Shown piece by piece: positions 60,385 through 64,000 of a DNA stretch of 64,000 nucleotides (the first letter of the stretch is position 1; each line of letters begins with the position of its first letter). Made by a program: the position numbers and the translations under genes. The notes under the pieces are model-generated. The model did not search any database. It worked only from the letters and a program-made list of their open reading frames with translations, and had not been told where the DNA came from. Where the stretch lies: contig QFMX01000008.1 of assembly GCA_003240625.1 (NCBI GenBank), positions 186,001 through 250,000 of the forward strand, given 5' to 3'. Source of the stretch: Sphingomonas taxi (GTDB lineage Bacteria; Pseudomonadota; Alphaproteobacteria; Sphingomonadales; Sphingomonadaceae).

Positions 60385-61518
60385 TCACGTATGTCGGGCT
60401 GCCCGCCGGCGGAGCCAGTGGAGAATGCCGGTTACGAAAAGCACCGACGGAACGAGCCCGAGCAGGACCGCGAGGACCCGCGTGGTTATACCGCCGATCG
60501 TACCGTCGTGTAGCGTGCGTACCCAGCTCGCTACGGCGGTTCCGGTCCCGGCACGCCGAACATCATGCGTCGCCAGTACCCGGCCCGAAAACTGGTCGAT
60601 GAAGACATAGCTGCCGGGGAAGCGCCGATGGGGATCGCCGGGCACCTGAAGCCGTACCCGGATTGCCGCGTCATGCGCGCTGGGCACATCGACGAACACG
60701 ACGTGACCGTCCGGCAGCGCCCGGTGCGCTGCGTGGAGTGCCTGGACGATCGAGATCTGCGCGGCTCCCCCGTCACGCGATTTCGGGGCACGCGACTTTG
60801 GGGCAGGTATCGCCGCGGGCGCCAGCAGGGCCTGTGTGACCGCGGGCAACGCCAGCAGCACGCCGGTCGCGACCAGCACGAAGAGCAGCATCATGCTCCA
60901 CACACCGGACAGTTTGTGAAGGTCGCGCAAGCGCCGGATCGACGCCGCGTCGCGCTTGAAGGCGAGAGCCTTGCGCCAACTCCCGCGCGGCCACCAGGCC
61001 AGCATGCCACTGGCTAGCAGCACCAGCATCGCTACACCCGACCAGCCGACGACCTGACTGCCGAACTCGCCGGCGAGCAGTTGCATGTGGAGCTGATAGA
61101 GCCAGCTCATGAGGTAGCCGCCCCACGGTTCGGCACGAATGACGCGCGTGCCATCGGCCGAGAACCAGACCATCATCCGGTCGCCATGGCGGCCGGGCGC
61201 CGGATAATAGCGCGCCGGGATCGCACCGCCCTCACCCGTTACTTCAAGCGTCCACTTGCCGCCCGTGTCGTGCCAGCGCCCCCGCCCGGTCGCCAGCGCG
61301 CGATCCCAAACGCGCGCGTTCAGATCGGGTGCGGGATCGTTGCGCCCGGCCTGGATCGCAGGATGAAGCGCCGTGTCGATGCCGGTGTAGAAGACCAGCG
61401 CCGACCCGGTGAGGCCCAGCACCACGAACAGCAGCCCGACGCTCAACCCCAGCCAGAGATGGACGCGGCGCACGAAGATACGCGCGCGCGACGCTGCCGA
61501 TCGGCGATGCCCGGCCAT
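60385..61518 (-). CDS. PepSY-associated membrane protein (iron-regulated, FpvG-like)
   Basis: A 377-residue inner-membrane protein with four helices (about 17-40, 160-180, 205-232, 350-370), and a PepSY-type periplasmic part after the first helix. Motifs RRVHLWLGLSVGLLFVVLGLTGSALVFYTGID (part: HLWLGLSVGLLF) and FKRDASIRRLRDLHKLSGVWSMMLLFVL (part: LHKLSGVWSMML) fit PepSY_TM proteins, which reduce ferric siderophore or heme-linked iron. It lies 2 bp from the TonB receptor gene and is surely co-transcribed. Confidence 0.88.
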   Translation of the reverse strand: MAGHRRSAASRARIFVRRVHLWLGLSVGLLFVVLGLTGSALVFYTGIDTALHPAIQAGRNDPAPDLNARVWDRALATGRGRWHDTGGKWTLEVTGEGGAIPARYYPAPGRHGDRMMVWFSADGTRVIRAEPWGGYLMSWLYQLHMQLLAGEFGSQVVGWSGVAMLVLLASGMLAWWPRGSWRKALAFKRDAASIRRLRDLHKLSGVWSMMLLFVLVATGVLLALPAVTQALLAPAAIPAPKSRAPKSRDGGAAQISIVQALHAAHRALPDGHVVFVDVPSAHDAAIRVRLQVPGDPHRRFPGSYVFIDQFSGRVLATHDVRRAGTGTAVASWVRTLHDGTIGGITTRVLAVLLGLVPSVLFVTGILHWLRRRAARHT

Positions 61519-61520
61519 GC

Positions 61521-63734
61521 TCAGAACCGCGTCGCCAGCGCGACCTCGAACGACCGCGGTGCGCCGATATAGACGTTGGTGGTGGGGTAGCCGGAATACT
61601 CGCCATAAAAGGCGTCCGTCAGGTTTCGCCCGCGCAGCGTCACGGTCGCCTGTGATGCGACCGGGAACGACAGGCTTGCATCCAGCACGGTATGGCCAGC
61701 GACGCGGATAGTGTTGGCGGTATCCGTATAGAAGGCGCTCGCGTGGCGGAGGAAGCCGCCCAGCGTCACCTTGTCCGCAATGGTGTAGAGCGCCGAGGCG
61801 TTGACCGTCGTAGAGGGTATGTTGATCGGGCGGTTGCCGCTCCGATCGATCCGCACCCCGCTCACCAGCTCCGACAGTTCGTCATATTGCGCGTCGGTAT
61901 AGGAGACGCCGCCCGAGAGGCGCAGTGGCTTTACCGGGGAGAGGACGCCGGACAACTCGACACCCTGCGAAGATTGCCGTCCGCCCTGTACGGCCAAGGC
62001 CGGGTTGGTTGGATCGCGGGTCAGGATATCGCGCTGTTCGATCCGGTAGGCGGCACCCGTGACGCTTGCCCGCCCGCCCCATGCGCTCGCCTTGAAACCA
62101 GCTTCGTAGGCGCGGCCCGTGGTCAGTCGGAACCGGCTGTTCGCGATCGAGGCCAGCAGGATCGACGACACCGGCGATACCGCGGTCGTATATTGCGCAT
62201 AGAGGGTCAGACCGGACGCCACGTCCCAGGTCGTCCCCGCCCGCCAGGATATGGGGTTGAAGGTCGGGCTGTTGCGATCGACCGCGCCGCCCACATTCTG
62301 GATCGTCGTCCGGTCCAGCTCCATGTGATCCCAGCGTACCCCGCCGACCAGCAGCCATTTTGGGGTCAGGTTCAGCGCATCTTCCGCAAACACCGAGGTC
62401 TGTTTGAGCTTGGAATCGAAGGTGACGTTGCCGGCGGTGAAGATCGCCGTCCCCACGGGCAGGGGTATGATCGCAGGGTTCCGCACGTCCACCGCCGGCA
62501 GGGCCGAGACGGGCGCCGTCTGACGCAAGCTAACGAAATCGGTGTCGTTATGCTCGACGCCCAAGGTGAAACGGTTGCGCAGGCCCGCGATGACGCTGTC
62601 GTTGCCAACGACCCCGCGCGCATTCCAGAACTGGTGATCGTGCCGGAAATCCTGATAGGTCTGGCGGAAGCTGCCGTTCGGAAACGCCGTGGTAGGCGCA
62701 ACGAAGGTCTGGCTGTCCGCCAGCAGGAAATCGCGCTTCGCGGTATAGCCGGTCAGGTCGAGCGCGAAGGTCCACCCGCTGCCGATCGACCAGTCGAGCC
62801 GTGAGCGCACCGTCGTCTCGTCGGCACCGGAATAGGCGCCTTGAGGATTGTAGTTGCGGCGTCGCAGCGCGCGATCGGCGACCAGACCGTTGGCGCTCGT
62901 CACTGCATCGGTCGGACGCAGGGCGTATTGGCCGGGGATCAGGGGCAGGCCCTGATAGGTCGCGTCGTAGCGATCCTCGAAATGATCGACCGCGACCAGC
63001 AGCGACAGGCGGTCGCTCGGCTTCCATAGCGCGCTCGCGGTCAGACCGGCCGAGAAGGTGTCGTTGTTGTCGACGTCGTAGAGGCTGTCCGACCGCTGGT
63101 AGCTGGCGTCGGCGCGCACCGCGATCGTCGACGACACCGGCAGGTTGACCCCGCCGGCCGCGAACACCGTGTCGAAGCTCCCGACCGACAGGAGCGTATC
63201 GAGATGGCGTTCGCCCAGGACCGGTTTGCGCGTCACCTTGTTGATGACACCGGCCAATGCGCCTTCGCCATAGAGGACGGACGCCGGTCCCTTCAGCACT
63301 TCGATCCGGTCGTAGTGCCAGTTGTTGCTGTCACGCTGCACGACGGTCGAAGCGGACACCCGCACCCCGTCCTGAAGGATCGACACGGTATTGCCTGCGA
63401 AGCCGCGCATCGAGACGACCGCCGGGTTGCCGGGAACGTTGCCGGCGACGGCGCCCACCACGTCGTTGAACGTCTCGCGCGCGGTACGCAGTCCGCGCAC
63501 TTGTAGATCGTCCTGCGTCAGCACCTCGATGCTCGCGGGCGTCTCGCGGATCGTCAGGCCGAGACGGCTACCGGCTTGTGTCTGATCGTTCAGCTTGAGC
63601 GGATCGCGCTGGCCGGTGACGATGATCGTCGCATCGGTTCGCTCGTCAGCAGTGTCGCGGGTCTGTGCGCTGACCGGGACGGCCAGTAGCAGGCACGGCG
63701 TAGCAACGCCGGCCAGCAAATAGGTTCGGATCAT
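61521..63734 (-). CDS. TonB-dependent siderophore receptor
   Basis: A 737-residue outer-membrane receptor. It has a signal peptide (residues 3-22, SAQT), a TonB-box-like region (TIIVTGQRD), a plug domain (about 45-160: IRETPASIEVLTQDDLQVRGLRTARE in part, MRGFAGNTVSILQDGVRVS, WHYDRIEVLKGPASVLYGEGALAGVINKVTRKP), and a 22-stranded barrel ending in ATRF. The plug wording is that of the siderophore (FhuE/FoxA/PupA-like) subgroup. ATG 63734 gives the signal. It is followed by the PepSY-membrane gene and preceded on the same strand by a partial DUF2946-like gene. Confidence 0.93.
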   Translation of the reverse strand: MIRTYLLAGVATPCLLLAVPVSAQTRDTADERTDATIIVTGQRDPLKLNDQTQAGSRLGLTIRETPASIEVLTQDDLQVRGLRTARETFNDVVGAVAGNVPGNPAVVSMRGFAGNTVSILQDGVRVSASTVVQRDSNNWHYDRIEVLKGPASVLYGEGALAGVINKVTRKPVLGERHLDTLLSVGSFDTVFAAGGVNLPVSSTIAVRADASYQRSDSLYDVDNNDTFSAGLTASALWKPSDRLSLLVAVDHFEDRYDATYQGLPLIPGQYALRPTDAVTSANGLVADRALRRRNYNPQGAYSGADETTVRSRLDWSIGSGWTFALDLTGYTAKRDFLLADSQTFVAPTTAFPNGSFRQTYQDFRHDHQFWNARGVVGNDSVIAGLRNRFTLGVEHNDTDFVSLRQTAPVSALPAVDVRNPAIIPLPVGTAIFTAGNVTFDSKLKQTSVFAEDALNLTPKWLLVGGVRWDHMELDRTTIQNVGGAVDRNSPTFNPISWRAGTTWDVASGLTLYAQYTTAVSPVSSILLASIANSRFRLTTGRAYEAGFKASAWGGRASVTGAAYRIEQRDILTRDPTNPALAVQGGRQSSQGVELSGVLSPVKPLRLSGGVSYTDAQYDELSELVSGVRIDRSGNRPINIPSTTVNASALYTIADKVTLGGFLRHASAFYTDTANTIRVAGHTVLDASLSFPVASQATVTLRGRNLTDAFYGEYSGYPTTNVYIGAPRSFEVALATRF

Positions 63735-63820
63735 GGGAATACCTTCGACCGGCCCGGTGCATGACACGCACCAAGCCGCAATTCATGAAAGCGCCGCGTG
63801 CAGCGGCACAGAATGACAGG

Positions 63821-64000
63821 TCAGAGGTAGGCCGGAGGACCGCGCAAGGGTGGCCGCAGGAACGCCGGCCGGGAGGGGGCTGGCGGAAGGGTCGCCGTCA
63901 GACCGATGGCCAGGACGAAGGCGATCAGCGCAGCAAGCTGGATCGGATCGACCGGACTCAGAACGGCTGCGGACAGCCCCGAGAACGCACAGGGCATCTC
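63821..64000 (-). CDS. DUF2946-like small protein, C-terminal 59 residues (cut by window edge)
   Basis: On the minus strand the frame entering from base 64000 reads EMPCAFSGLSAAVL, a hydrophobic stretch LAALIAFVLAIGLTATL, and the tail PSRPAFLRPPLRGPPAYL then stop. The Pro-rich tail after a helix resembles small DUF2946-type membrane proteins often found beside TonB copper or siderophore receptors. Family assignment is by style only. It precedes the receptor gene by 86 bp. Confidence 0.55.
   Translation of the reverse strand, partial: EMPCAFSGLSAAVLSPVDPIQLAALIAFVLAIGLTATLPPAPSRPAFLRPPLRGPPAYL

Noticed and set aside
60259..60513. An 84-codon frame overlapping the 3' end of the PepSY gene, and its minus-strand counterpart at 60135-60380
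   Set aside because: Both cross a decayed intergenic repeat and have no coding signature.

Overview
The window is a GC-rich stretch of an alphaproteobacterial chromosome. It most resembles a Sphingomonas-like member of the Sphingomonadales. Pointers to this are an RNase E with a long acidic insertion in its S1 region and a C-terminal GWW motif, a TorF-type porin, the lspA-DUF3035 pair, the mutY / DUF721-DsbA-DsbA-smc neighbourhood, and a dense set of GC-rich palindromic intergenic repeats. The taxon is inferred from gene content and style. I see no rRNA, tRNA, CRISPR array, prophage or transposase.

Layout. 0-1.5 kb: the 3' end of ileS, then lspA and a DUF3035 lipoprotein, coupled by two identical 8-bp overlaps. 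1.8-7.4 kb: porin, small membrane protein, metC-sseA sulfur pair, iron-sulfur photolyase, queF. 7.5-11.2 kb: a glycosyltransferase fused to a helical C-terminal domain, followed by a GH130 glycoside phosphorylase. 11.4-18.3 kb: OPT transporter, cell-wall amidase, and rne behind a 540-bp leader gap. 18.3-23 kb: a repeat-filled gap, M48 protease with TPRs plus a DsbA protein, and an ABC-2 exporter whose two genes are split by a repeat. 23-33 kb: CocE-like hydrolase, CPBP protease, glpX, dapD with a nucleotidase, LLM oxidoreductase, and the tightly overlapped mutY-serine hydrolase-nudC operon. 33-38.7 kb: DUF721 (DciA-like), two thioredoxin-fold proteins and smc. 38.7-48 kb: ABM monooxygenase, MHYT-PAS-GGDEF-EAL protein, an attEFGH-like operon (ATPase, FtsX permease, lipocalin), GNAT protein, DUF2721 and DUF4345 membrane proteins. 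48-55 kb: amidase, metallo-hydrolase, glyoxalase-fold protein, fpr, uvrB. 55-64 kb: a less typical segment with a higBA toxin-antitoxin locus in AT-rich DNA, PRC-barrel protein, lipoprotein, an undescribed-looking small transcript (18-codon ORF with a near-perfect Shine-Dalgarno, hairpins and a terminator), a DUF2501 protein, a gene remnant, fumA, and a PepSY / TonB receptor / DUF2946-like metal uptake cluster cut by the window edge.

The genes are mainly housekeeping: translation and lipoprotein maturation, RNA decay, DNA repair, chromosome condensation, lysine and sulfur metabolism. The parts most worth following are the small RNA/peptide locus near 57 kb, the glycosyltransferase-GH130 pair, the palindromic repeats that fill almost every convergent gap, and the hairpin covering the HigB ribosome binding site.
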